Shown piece by piece: positions 11,435-23,300 of a stretch of 64,000 bases of DNA (the first letter of the stretch is position 1; each line of letters opens with the position of its first letter). This DNA comes from Zygaena filipendulae (lineage: Eukaryota > Arthropoda > Insecta > Lepidoptera > Zygaenidae). The notes below the pieces were generated by a model, which did no database searches, had not been told where the DNA came from, and saw only the letters and a program-made list of their open reading frames with translations. The stretch is taken from assembly GCA_907165275.2 (NCBI GenBank), contig OU015664.1, forward strand, positions 4,054,001 to 4,118,000. Reading direction: 5' to 3'. The translations under genes and the position numbers were made by a program.

Positions 11435-11740
11435 CTATAATAAAAGAGTAGAATCCGCGATTCTGTATATTGAATATTTTTAACAAACATTGACAGGGGG
11501 AGATAGAAGAAGAGTACCCAACCAATCATAAAAAAAGTTTTTAAAATTCTTTTCTGTCTATCTGTTCGCGATAATCTCCGAATCTACTGAACGGATTGTC
11601 ATGCGGTTTTCACAGGTGGATTAAGCTTAACCTGGAGCTACATACTCGTATAGGCTTTGTTTCATTTAAATCGGATGTCGGGAAAACAAGTTGTTATATA
11701 AAAACCTTTCACGCGGGTGAAACCGCGGGGCACAGCTAGT
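11435..11740 (-). repeat. Dispersed CCGCGG-head repeat, long copy
   Basis: Close match over about 300 bp to 75-373, with shared interior TAATCTCCGAATCTACTGAACGG and GCGGTTTTCACAGG. It ends in ACGCGGGTGAAACCGCGGGGCACAGCTAGT. Small insertions (CTCGTA at about 11645) distinguish the two copies. Confidence 0.8.
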
Positions 11741-12090
11741 AGATAATAAAGTGAATTACTCCATAGTAATTTTTACGTGGTGTAATTCGTCAAAAGTTTT
11801 ATTCTTTTCTAAATCTGAGGTACGGATTTTGTGTCCAGAGGGCTATACCCATGTAATTTATAAGTCCAGTGTACACTGTAAATCCCAAAGTTGTGGGATT
11901 GTGGGCTTGTGGGATTACAGTGAAAGGAGGGCGCGTGCTTGCTTAATTGCCGCTTGTTTTATTTGTATCATTTGAGATGAGAGAGGCGCAGTCGAGTCGA
12001 ACGGCAAACACCTGCTTAAGACGAAGCACAGGATGTTCCTAAGTCGGAATAGCAACTGTTCAAAGGCTATGGTTTTTTTTTTATCGATTA

Positions 12091-12270
12091 ATAGCCGTTT
12101 CCCGCGGATTCACCCGTGGTAATTTTAGAATTCCCGCGGTAATTCCAGGATAAAAGTACCCTATGTCCTTCTCTGTATACCGGACAACGTGAATACCACA
12201 TTTAATGATGATCGGTTGAGCCGTTAAGGCTTGAAAGCGTAACAAACAAACAAACTCACTTTTGCATAAA
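12091..12270 (+). repeat. Dispersed CCGCGG-head repeat
   Basis: AGCCGTTTCCCGCGGATTCACCCG..GGATAAAAGTACCCTATGTCCTTCTCTGTA, then GATCGGTTGAGCCGTTAAGGC. It is close to the copy at 58813 (shared ACCCTATGTCCTTCTCTGTA). Confidence 0.65.
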
Positions 12271-12417
12271 CGAAAATTAAATGATTAGTATCTAGGTTGC
12301 CCCAGCTCAACATATTGCTTGGCACGTAGCGCTGATTATCAGCTAGCTCTGGAATTGAGGATTGGCAACACAATAAAAAGAAAAAATAAGTAGGTACCTA
12401 TTTTATCTTTAAAACTT

Positions 12418-12638
12418 ACTAGTTGTGCCTCGCGGTTTCATCCGCGTTACTTTCAGAGTTCCCGCGGGAATTCCGGGATAAAAAGTACCCTATGTGTTAA
12501 TCTGATGTATAGGCTATATTATTGTAAAGTTTCATTTAAATCCATTCTGTAGTTTTTGCGTAAAAGAGTAACAAACATCCATCCATCCATCCATCCATAC
12601 ATACTTACAAACTTTCGCGTTTATAATATTAGTAGGAT
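12418..12638 (+). repeat. Dispersed CCGCGG-head repeat, full-looking copy with CATC microsatellite
   Basis: It starts ACTAGTTGTGCC, continues with GATAAAAAGTACCCTATGTG and a CATC run, and ends CTTTCGCGTTTATAATATTAGTAGGAT. The copies at 37718 and 47410 share all these parts. The common start and end make this the best local reference for the family's length, about 220 bp. Confidence 0.8.
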
Positions 12639-12967
12639 TACATGAAAGCTGGAAATTCAGTAGATATACTGATTTTACATTTATAAATAACTCAATGAGA
12701 TTTTATCTGACCAGTAATTCAAATGATGCTATCGATTAAATTCAACACCCTCTATGTGATCGCCGAATAGGTTAATAAGAGTTCCAATTAAGCGGCGATG
12801 TACATCTTTCATATATTTACGATTATATCGGAATGCACGTAATACATTGGTATCATAAGTAGGTGTTCAAATCTTGATAACATGACGTAACATCAAGAAT
12901 GCTATAAACAATATGTTATTTATAACACAATATTAGTTTTATTAGCCAGGGGCCGGAGATATCTCTA

Positions 12968-13170
12968 AACTAATATTATAAAGAGGAAAGATTTGATTTT
13001 TTGTTTGTTTGTTACGATTTAACTTAAAAATTACTGGACCGATTTCTAAAATTCTTATTCCATTAGAATGCTACATTATTCGTGAGTATAGCATAGGCTA
13101 CCCGGAACCCGGAATTCCCGCGGGAACGCTGAAATTACTGCGGGTCAAACCGCGGGGAACAGCTTATCTA
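12968..13170 (-). repeat. Dispersed CCGCGG-head repeat
   Basis: CTAATATTATAAAGAGGAAAGATTTG to CGGGTCAAACCGCGGGGAACAGCT, the inverted form of the type at 6945 and 51418. Confidence 0.75.
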
Positions 13171-16100
13171 TTAAAGCACTAGTGGTTAGGTTAGCCTGCA
13201 GGCATTTGTTAAAAGGTAAATAACATAATTTTCCACTGACTTTAGGATTACGATCAACTTTCAATTTTGGTCTAAATTATTTTTATAGAATGGACAAGTT
13301 TATGCGTATCTAGGTATCTATGTGTTCAGGCACTAAATAAGGCAAATAGCAAAAAGCTGTTAGGTATATCAAATACCTTTTACCATTTAATTTTGGAATA
13401 TTAAAATGGTGAATTCCATTTATAATTCAAGCCTACAGCGAAGTTTAAGATTTGTGAAGAGAATGTGAGCTTATCTTATTTAATTCCTTGTGCTTTCAAC
13501 ATCCTAGTGTTTCCAATCACATAGTGACTAAATTATTATAATTTGTGCAGCGCTAATGGATTCTAAATGTTAATCAAAAGGTAAATAAGATATTATGTCC
13601 AATATTTAATTAGATTTAATTGAATCGATTGATTTATTTGGTTTCATTTATTAAAGTTGTAATGTTCTGAACTTTAATTTCAATGTAAGTTATAAAAACG
13701 CAGTAGGTACTTAGGTAAACTTACCTACTTCGCGAGAAATTACAAGAATGGTGCGTATAGACGTGAGTACCTATACCTACTTGCTCTTATTTTTGACTTC
13801 GGCCAAAGTTAAAATAGCATAAACAATACATCAGGGGTCAGCAATTACCGTAGGTAATCTAGTAAATAAAGCAAACCACAAACGCGGTTTGAAAGTGTCT
13901 GAAAGGATTGCTATTCGCCAAACAAATTTCACTTTTGTGTAATCAGTCTTGCGCAGTAGATAGAGTGTTCCACTAAATTCCAGTGGTAAATAATAACATG
14001 TTACTGGCACATAGGTACACGCCTATCATTGTCTGTTAATGCGGCCACCCATCACGCATCACTTGCCTTGTTTTGTTAGTCAATAATATCGATTGTCATA
14101 AATATGTATTGCCGTTTGCTGTTTTAATCATCATCTTGCGCACGCGGTCGAAAATGATGGTCACTGGCAAACAATATAAATTACAACAACTTTTTAAATC
14201 GCTCGCCTATTGTTTCTATCCATTGTGCATGAATATTGGGGAAATCTTCTATACTGTTAATTAAATATTTAAATGACTGTTAAGATTGCAATGATTATGG
14301 CAATTTTAAAATAATTATGGTCTCTATCATAATTTTTTTCAAAAAGTTACCATGTTAATGCTTATCCAATACCTAACAATTTTTAATTTATAAACCACCT
14401 GTAAATTCAAGCTCTTTGTAATTTAAACTTTCACAGTACTAATGAAAATATACATAAAGAGAAACATAAATAAATTACAGAGAAAACCTTAAAAAAAAAC
14501 AGATGCTTATGCAGGTTAATGACCTTTAAGTACATTATTTATTTAATCATTAATCAAAAAATTGTCTTGTCGATGGATCGGAGGCTATCCGAAGAAAAAG
14601 GACACTGAATTATCCTTAGGCAAGACCCGTTGGTGTATCTGTTTCTTGCGCGATTAATTTACATGAATAATGTATTTCAATTAGTTTTTTTTATAGAAAC
14701 TTTTCATTTTTATTTAGATGATTAAGCAATTTTTATTGAAACACGTCAATTTTACAGTGTCTTAGCTTTGATTGACAGTATAATTGGAGGATGACTATCT
14801 CGAGACTTCTTGATTATCCGCACAAAATTACTACATACCTATACTAATTATACGAACTATACATTTTTTCTGTGTTACACGTGTTTTTAAAATAGATGCA
14901 CTGTTAACTTGCTTACGTTAGTAGGATATCCTTAGATAGCCTTTTCCGTAGAGTTATAAACAAGCAACGCCTACAAAGTTAATTAATTGGCCAGTATACA
15001 TCAACACATGCCGTGCACATTGATGATCCAGACTCGGTGTAAAAATATACAAGAGAAGACCTAAAAAGCAAGCTTCCAATCTTTCTTCAATTAATTTAAC
15101 TACAGAGTTAACCTAATACCTACATTTTTAAGTCATTTGACTTACCAATTTCATTTTGAGAATAAATTTTTTTGAGAGTTGGTCTTATGAATATCATTTA
15201 GAAAAGAGCCTTTTTTTGGCAAGGAACCTTTCCCTATGCTCGCGAAACAACTCACCGAGTTCCCAAAAAACAAGAATGTTTTGTAGTAGATTATAGAATA
15301 AGTTAAAAAAGAATGAGCGTTCATTGTTCACAAATAATGATATTTCAGAATTTTCTATAGGTAGGTACTCTATGCATGGTTTACTTGGGACAGTTAATAG
15401 CTGACTTATGTATCATATTATATATAGATTCTATTATAAATCAAAGCGTAGTCAGCTTCCTATCCATCACATAAAATATAGACAACTTTCTTACCAGCCC
15501 AGACGGTATATTAATCGAAGCGTCAGGAAGGAAGCATTTATAGTGACGACATAGACTTACTACGTTACTATATTAGGTAGGCATCACAAACATGTCTAAA
15601 ATTGAGGGAACTCAAGTTAGAATGTCTTTTACAGATCCACTGAATAAGTTAAGGACTTTTTGCATCAGGGCCAGATCAACAATCTACAATTAGAGAAATA
15701 TATTTATCTGATAAGAGTGGCTTCCAGTTTTTTATTTCATCCGTTAAGATCATAAACAAGATATTTATGATATTTACTGAATAAGATTTACGATTACATA
15801 AATAAACTATGTGAAATATTTCCTTTCTCCTTATTAGGCCTCCAAAATACATTCTATACGAACCAGAGAGAAGGTACGAACGTTGACTACAGCTTTTGAC
15901 ATGTAATTGACGGGATGTCATAAATTCCACCGTCACTAACACAAGACGTGTATTCTGAACAAAGTTAATCCACTAGCCTGTAAATAGTATATATATGTAG
16001 GTATCCACCCATAGAATATAAGTTTTATGTCTTTTTATTAAGCACACGAGGTGACGTGTAACGTGCATTGAACATGTTTATGATAATATGTATACATATT

Positions 16101-17040
16101 TTACACATTTTTCATTGTAATCGATGTCTAGCAAATTCTACATTACTTAACCATTTTCTGATGGAATCTCGCATCTTTTGCTGAGCTTATAATTGATTTT
16201 TAATTTATTCAGGTATTTTTAAGAGAAAAAATGGACCAAAAACAACTCAATATTTCCTATACCTAATGATCAGAAACTTCACCGCTTGTATCATCATGGT
16301 TTTGCAATCGACTATGTTAGGATTTTCCTTAAATTCGTTTCTCTTTTAACTATATTTCGTTTTGTTAGTAGATTTTCCTAAGATTAAAAAAAAAAAAAAC
16401 AAATTTCAGTTCGTTCATTGTTCATTTTAGTATTTTATGTTAAAGATTTAATTTTAACTGATATAGGTACAATATCTACATACGAAGTAGGTACTGCTAA
16501 GGTACCGGACATCGAAACTGTTCTACTTACTTAGAAAGTGTTCCGAGTGAAATTAATATGAGCCATGGAAAACTTCGATTATGCTTCAGTATAGTATATT
16601 AGAGAGTAGAGTAGGTAAAATGATTTTTTCTTGTGTATAGTTTAATTTACACCTATACCTATATGAAAAATTGCAAAAGAGTCGTATCTTCGTAGGGTTT
16701 TCCAGAAAATATCCATACCTATTACATTTTTAGATACATTACTGGTAAGTCTGCTTGACAATCAGACATGTGCCACGTGAAAACTACTCAACGGATTTGA
16801 AAGGAACTTGGCATGAGAGGACCCTTATCTTAATAATAAATTAATTAAGTCTCGATAAAAAACCTTTTTTGTAAAACCAGCTTTAATTTAAATGCGCTAA
16901 AACGAATAAGCCATGCATTATCATCTCAATCGCTTGAATATATCTGCTTCAAAATTGAGTAGCAAGATTCCATCTGTACAAATATATTTAGTTACATACA
17001 TATATTGCAAGATAAATAAAAGCTTTTAAAAATGTGAATG
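13171..17040. other. Intergenic, no gene seen
   Basis: Nearly 4 kb of AT-rich DNA between genes A and B with no supportable exon, RNA or clear repeat boundary. Short ORFs (14073, 15676) lack any coding context. Undescribed enhancers of genes A or B could lie here, but nothing marks them. Confidence 0.45.
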
Positions 17041-17195
17041 TTTGCTTGATTGTAACGCTTTCACGCCTTAACTATTCAACCGATCATCATGAAATTTTGT
17101 ATACAAAAGGGTGACGTTGTCAAGGGTATTTAGAAAAGGACATAAAGCACACTTTTACATTGGAGTTTCCGTGAGAACTCTAAAATTAGTTCTAT
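17041..17195 (-). repeat. Degenerate CCGCGG-type repeat body
   Basis: GTAACGCTTTCACGCCTTAACTATTCAACCGATCATCATGAAAT also occurs, slightly changed, at 36326-36360. The following GAAAAGGACATAAAG and GAGTTTCCGTGAGAACTC fit the minus orientation of the family. Confidence 0.55.
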
Positions 17196-17935
17196 CTGTT
17201 CTGTAACCACAGAACAGAAAATAACAGATAGAAGGGATGTCAACTAATTAGTACCTACGAAAACAGATGAACACCAGTGTCGCTGGGTGATTTTCGTACA
17301 CAAAACTATTCATCACGCACTAAAACATTCATTAACGTAAAGAAATGTATTAAGTAAAAGTAGTAAACGCTTTATAGTTATGTTTTTACTTAATCACTGT
17401 TTTCAAAATTCACAGTTTTGGGAATATTTTATGGGTAAATATTGAGATGGCAGCAAAAGCACTTTTGGGCTAGTTAGAGCATTTGCTCTCACTTCCTTTG
17501 CAAGGGTAGCGCGCCTGCCCCGCCTACATGTCCTCTCTAGTTAATTTATTTGCTCTGTGGTAAAAACTCATGCTTTACTGTTGGTCGTCGTTGTACCGGT
17601 TCTCATTCTTGAGACTTCAATCAAATATTTGTAAAAAGTCAGCGAATCGAAATTTCTTGTTAAAAACCTGTAACTATTAATTATAAGGGTAAAAAATAAA
17701 AATCCATCTCTTGCATGAATCATATGTGAGATGATGTAACACTCGTTACTGACCACCGCGCCGGTTGGAAAGATGTAAAACATTTTATGTTTCGTCATGA
17801 ATATTGTACGGAGTGTAGATATTCCATCATGCCATTAACTCTATTGGTGAATGTACAAAACAAAGATGAAGATCTATTTCTACCACTGCACGTAGGTGGC
17901 TAGTATTTATGCAATACCTGTAAATAACTGGTGTA

Positions 17936-18100
17936 TGTATGCATGTATGTATGTATGCATGTATGTAGGTATGTATACATGTAGGTATGTATACATGTAT
18001 GTATGTATGCATGTATGTAGGTATATATATACATGTATGTATGTATTTATGTATTTATGTATTTATGTATGTGTGTGTGTGTGTATTTATTTACCTAAAT
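17936..18100 (+). repeat. GTAT/CATG-type microsatellite
   Basis: A long interrupted ATGT tetranucleotide run with ATGC, AGGT and ATACATG variants, ending in a TG run. It reads open in several frames on both strands, which explains the Met/Tyr/Cys-rich ORFs here; these are not genes. Confidence 0.9.
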
Positions 18101-18120
18101 ATATGTGTACGTATGTATAA

Positions 18121-18246
18121 TAAGATCGCATATGCACCGCCAAGAGTGAGCTCTCTGTACTACCTGAAGGTTGACTGGCAGAGAATGCCACTGTGGCATT
18201 AAGTCCACCGTTGTATGATGTGCATAGTTTTAATAAATAAATAAGT
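18121..18246 (+). repeat. LINE-like 3' tail (GGCATTAAGTCC family)
   Basis: Second near-identical copy of 10690-10822 (GACTGGCAGAGAATGCCACTGTGGCATTAAGTCC), ending TTTTAATAAATAAATAAG and again placed behind a TATG microsatellite. Confidence 0.75.
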
Positions 18247-20231
18247 AAACTGTATGACGTGATGGTAATTGTAAACATCGTGACATCGTGACCACATCCG
18301 TTTTATATAAAAAAAAATACGTAGATACATACGCAACGAACGACCTCTTTTTTTTCGGACTTCAGACGCGACAATCTTTCAATTTATTGACTTGTCTAAA
18401 TATCTCTGCATTGTTTCATATGATTAGGTACTTTTGTACTAATTTCGACTTTGCTCGTAAAGGTTATTAATTAAAAGGATGCTTAAGATTTTAATTTTAT
18501 CCTGTTCAGTAATCGAACAAACATATTGTCTACAAAAAAGACTCACGTGAATATGTTTATTAAAGACGCTCTCAAAATGTACGTAATACCTAGTATATTA
18601 TCTGTGGTAATACCAACCTACTTACCTAAAGTTATGTCATAAATCTAAGGACGATGTAAGTAGGTACCTATTCAATTTAAGGATGTAAGAATAAGAATTA
18701 AGGATCCAGCTGGATATAGTTGAGTTAAGCATTTGTTACGTAATTGCTTATTATTAATTGACAAAAATAAAATATCGAATTGACTTTGTTATTCTGATGA
18801 ACCGGATGATAGCGTGAGAAGTGTTTGTTGATTTTTAATTAAATAATAGACATTAAGAAACGCTTTTTATCGTCTCCTTCACTTTTTATTGTTAATATTA
18901 GGGTTAATGCTCATTTAATAGCTTATATCTAGTATATAGCTTTATTACCTACGCTTTTTTGCAAAATAAATAAAATAGGGCATTAGAAACCTATGCAAGA
19001 TCTATCAAAAACAGCCTGATTTCCTGAGATAGAAATCATTGCAAAGCCAAAGTATCAGCAGGCGGGGTACTTTGCCCGTAAAGTCGTAAGAGTAGTGGTT
19101 TCGAGTTGCGTGTGGGCAAGTCATCCACAAGACAGGTGGAAATAATTGGATGAAGATCACGAGAACTCTCTGGACGAGGGAGCGCAGGGGCGATCAGCTT
19201 TGATGGGTCCGTCGAGTGATATGACAAACATAAATATCTACACGTTCTTAATTAATTGATACACTCAATGATATACTCTTATTTATTAGACACGCATTTC
19301 ACTTTTAACCATTACACAATTCATATAACAATAATGTAACAATTTGATTTGGACGAAACTAAATTTGATCACGCTCAAGCAAAATCTGTTTTGATGTCTT
19401 TATTTTCTCCCAGAGAAGTTTCTAACTACAATACTACCTTATGTGACGCAAAAAACTATAGGTAATTATGTCGATTTATATTACAATATCGTAATGTTCC
19501 AATCTCTTCGAAATTATATCCAATAATAATACGCTTTTAGCCGTTATATCTCTCTAGATAATTTAGATTGCTGGATTCAATTTCTATATTTTAAATGCTG
19601 AACAATAGCAAGCATTACACAATGTGAATAAAAGTCATGGTGGTCTAAAATGGTTTGATATTGGGTAAGTGCTCTACATCCGTATAAGTAAGTGTTCATC
19701 AATTTGAGTATGTTTGAGAACTCTCATTCTCATAACAATAGATTCATCTCTACACCATTGCGTAGAAGTGATAACAGCTCCAACCTTTTCTGTGCATCGA
19801 TATATTGTAGAGTAGTGTTGTATTTAATAACACAACGTCCGACACGCGCGACCACTTACCGAGAGGGCGGCCGTCCGAACGCATTAGCACTGACGAACGA
19901 GAAGAATAAAAAGTTTGTACTTAATTGCATACAAACATATCAATAGCTAGTAATAATAATTATAAAAAATAACAAGTTCTCTTTGCAAAATTTCCCGCGA
20001 AACGGACAAAAGCGGCATTTATAACGTACCTAAGACCGCCCGGTGTCAATTATTGTGTGTATTGATAGTGAAGTTTTTCTTTCATTTAACGAATCGTTTC
20101 AAATTATAGGATTTCTTCCATCGGGTGCCCATTCACGGACGGTTGAAGGCAGCCCAACGCCCGGCCGGACGTGGGGACAGAGTGTCGTCAAAGCTGTCAA
20201 TGAGTGCGGATGATGAGGATACGGTGACGAT
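18247..20231. other. Intergenic, upstream of gene B
   Basis: No gene is supported. 19040-19220 is more GC-rich than its flanks and reads as short ORFs on both strands; it may be an eroded retrotransposon fragment, but I could not align it by eye. The last part (19840-20180: ACACGCGCGACC, AGGGCGGCCGTCCG, CGGCCGGACGTGG) is a GC-rich block just before the promoter of gene B. Confidence 0.4.
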
Positions 20232-20237
20232 TCAGTC
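20232..20237 (+). promoter_or_regulatory. Possible initiator of gene B (TCAGTC)
   Basis: TCAGTC lies 109 bases before the ATG at 20341 and would give a 5' UTR similar in length to gene A. No convincing TATA box is placed for it; a TTTATAA at about 20018 would imply a longer leader. Confidence 0.3.
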
Positions 20238-20340
20238 ACGAATTGTGTTGTGTTTTCAAAGTGACAGTAAAAGTGCGCTTTATCGATTATCGTTTGTGGC
20301 TCTTTCTATGAAGTTGGTTTGAAAATTCGAGCGTATCAAC

Positions 20341-23300
20341 ATGCTTTTGTTAAAGGTAAGATTCATAAGAGTGTTTTTTTACTATCATATGACATTGTAT
20401 TTGTATGCAATAAAAAAAATTCCTTGAGCACTCTCTATTTTAAATAATAAACTAAAGGTTACTAAAACGATTTATAAATAATGAATTACATTGTACTAAA
20501 GTACTTATTTTAGGTTGGTAGGTTCACTGTAATTTTTGGTATCTAAATAAGTATAATATAGTACATTTAAGAGGGGTCGGCTCGAGTCGAGGCTGAAGGT
20601 TTTATATGATAACTGACGCAACTTTATATTACTGCCTCAAAGGACCGCTGCCGCTGCGCTGTTATGTAACTGTCGAGGAGGGTTAATGTGCATATAAACA
20701 AGTTTTTTTTTTATAAAATTTAAGCAACGTTTTTAGGGTTGTGTGCTTTAAGGTTAAACAACTGAACTTTATAGACAGTAACAATATCTACTTATATAGA
20801 TAATTATTATTTTAATTGAGTATTCAGTTCTTTAAGTTGGGTCAATGCTTACTCATCCTTCAAATCTTGGTAATTAAATTTACATGAGACATCCTTATTT
20901 TAAAGGTATTAAAGTACTTAATAAAAAAATGTATGGTAATTATATCATACATAATTAAGTGAAGGGCTTTTTTAATCCTAACGGAAATGTAGAGTTTTAT
21001 ATCAGGAATCCTGTCACACAGCTAGTCGATTGCTTGATATTATGTAGTGTAATTTGAATTTTTGTTAGTTAACTAATGTTTGCCGAGGTGGAAATGTTTT
21101 TTTATTACGGTTATATTACTTTTTCGTATCGTGTTGGAGTTACAAGTTTTTCAAATATTTTTTTTTTTCGAATGATAAACAAACTATGGACGCCGACAAG
21201 CAATAACATTTTAACCCACAAAATTAAGTTATTGATACAGAACGCTTTATTGAAAATTTTAGAACGTTTTTTTTAATTATTTGTTTACCTGTAACATTGT
21301 TTAAATACCACCAAAATATTGTACATACGAAAATGTTAACATAAAAGGGCGCTATAATTTTAAAAGACGATTTAGTTATAATTTCTCCAGTGTGGGTTAA
21401 CACACTATTGCTTATCTATGTCCCTACAAGCTTTTGGAATAGGTACATAAAAATTAATAAAATAACTGAAGTTTCAAAATGTTATGAAGGTATTAAAAAG
21501 AAGGTAATGCCCAAGAATTAAGATTAATTTCGCAATTATGCTAAACTTTCATTAAACCTCGTCTCTTTATGTAGCTTATTGAAACCTCATTTCTCATTGT
21601 TAGGTGAGCCACTTACTTTTATTTATATTTTTTTGTACACAAATGTCGGTTAAAATGTTGCACATAAAATTAAAAAGATTTCTTTTGCAACATATGACTA
21701 AGTTTTGTGTTTTAAAACTATAATTTTATCTATTCAGACTTCAGAGTTATTTTATGAGTAATAAGTTAATAAATTTTTCAAATTTTTAGACGATGATGTT
21801 AACTGCAGACAATAATGATTATATTATCACCCGTACAATTTATTGACTTTAGAACAATCAAGGATACTTATAGATATTTATATTGTTTTTGTTTAAAATT
21901 ATGTATTTTAGGGTTTATGGTCTGAAATAATACTACATATTATGATAACTGTGAAAACACCTACAAATTATCGTTTTTTATTGCTACTAAACCTAATATA
22001 AATCAATACTGAAATCGTATTCAAATCTTGTAAATTATACAAAATACTCAGAAATCTCTTTTGGGACTATCTACGCTACAATTGCTCTTACTACCACTTA
22101 GCATTACAAAGTTACTGCAACTCGATTATTACATTTATTAGTATTCATGCTTAAATGCTATCGCACCAATTAATCGCAAACAAACGGAGTTTAGTTATAA
22201 TAGCTTTATTTGTAAATACAACTTAATGTTTACCCTGATACAAGGATCGAACCCGCGGAGACTGGCGTAGCAATGTTCATTAACCACTTATAGGTCAACG
22301 GTACTGACGAATATCGTCTAATAATTGAGTTATTAATAATATTTACATAAAAAACCAGCAAATTGCAATAACAAATAGTAAATTTTACAACAAGTGCACA
22401 AAACGAACTATTTTCATCCGAGATTTTTAGCAGCCCGAGCCGAAGGCGAAGGCTGATACTAGGTAATGTCGAGGATAAAATGATTTTGTGGACGAGTTAT
22501 AAACTCTGCTTTTCACTTCGATTGCGAGGAAATAAAACAGTTGTATAACATAACATTTATTTAATTAAAATTCAAAGTAAAATTAGTACAGTTTCGAATA
22601 CTGAAGTAAATTGTTTTTCCCGGCATATTAACGGTATTTATATCTTAAAAAACACATAAGGCAAATAAATTTAAGTGAATATTATAAAATAACAAATCAT
22701 ATCTATGAACTGACTGTATGTCTTTGTATGTGTTTGACTGTATGTCTCATTTTCATGCACTCGTGCACAAAATTCGATTTTGTGCAGCTTATATCCTGCA
22801 CAAACAAGCACTTTCAGAGCATGACAAGTGAAAAATATATACCTATCTATCAGTTTTTATTAGATGCAAAAGATCGCACTTAAGATAAGCCCAGTGATAT
22901 AGGCGTAATGTCTGAGTCCGTTACTACAACTGACTACAAAGTACCTACAACCCATCACAGACACCGTGGGTGTCCAAGTTACATCATTTAGCTCTCAAAT
23001 ATTAATATCTGGTATTAAATCAAAATGATGGATTAAATTCATCTTTATTATTGTTTCAAAATAATGTTTTTATATTTTACTGTCTTTCATTCATTTTTAC
23101 TAAGTATTTAAAGTTTAAACATTCAAACACCCTAAAGATTTATAACATCTACAAAAAAAATTTAAGGACTTTTTATGGGTAGATGACAGATGTTAACCAC
23201 GTTGTGAATTATAAAGTGAAAAATAAATAATGTACCTAACTTGGTGTAAAAAAGCGCGGGTGCTTTCTATATTATAACAAATACTTTTATAGCGTAAAAA

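Noticed and set aside
17827..18202. Overlapping Met/Tyr/Cys- and His/Ile/Thr-rich ORFs on both strands
   Set aside because: They are readings of the ATGT microsatellite in several frames; no start context or unique sequence.
19036..19227. GC-richer ORF pair as retrotransposon C-terminus
   Set aside because: Some similarity to LINE C-terminal patterns was suspected, but neither strand gives a stable reading; left unassigned.
20125..20322. 65-residue ORF before gene B
   Set aside because: Lies in the presumed promoter and leader, opens with a non-ATG codon and has no domain; at most an upstream ORF.
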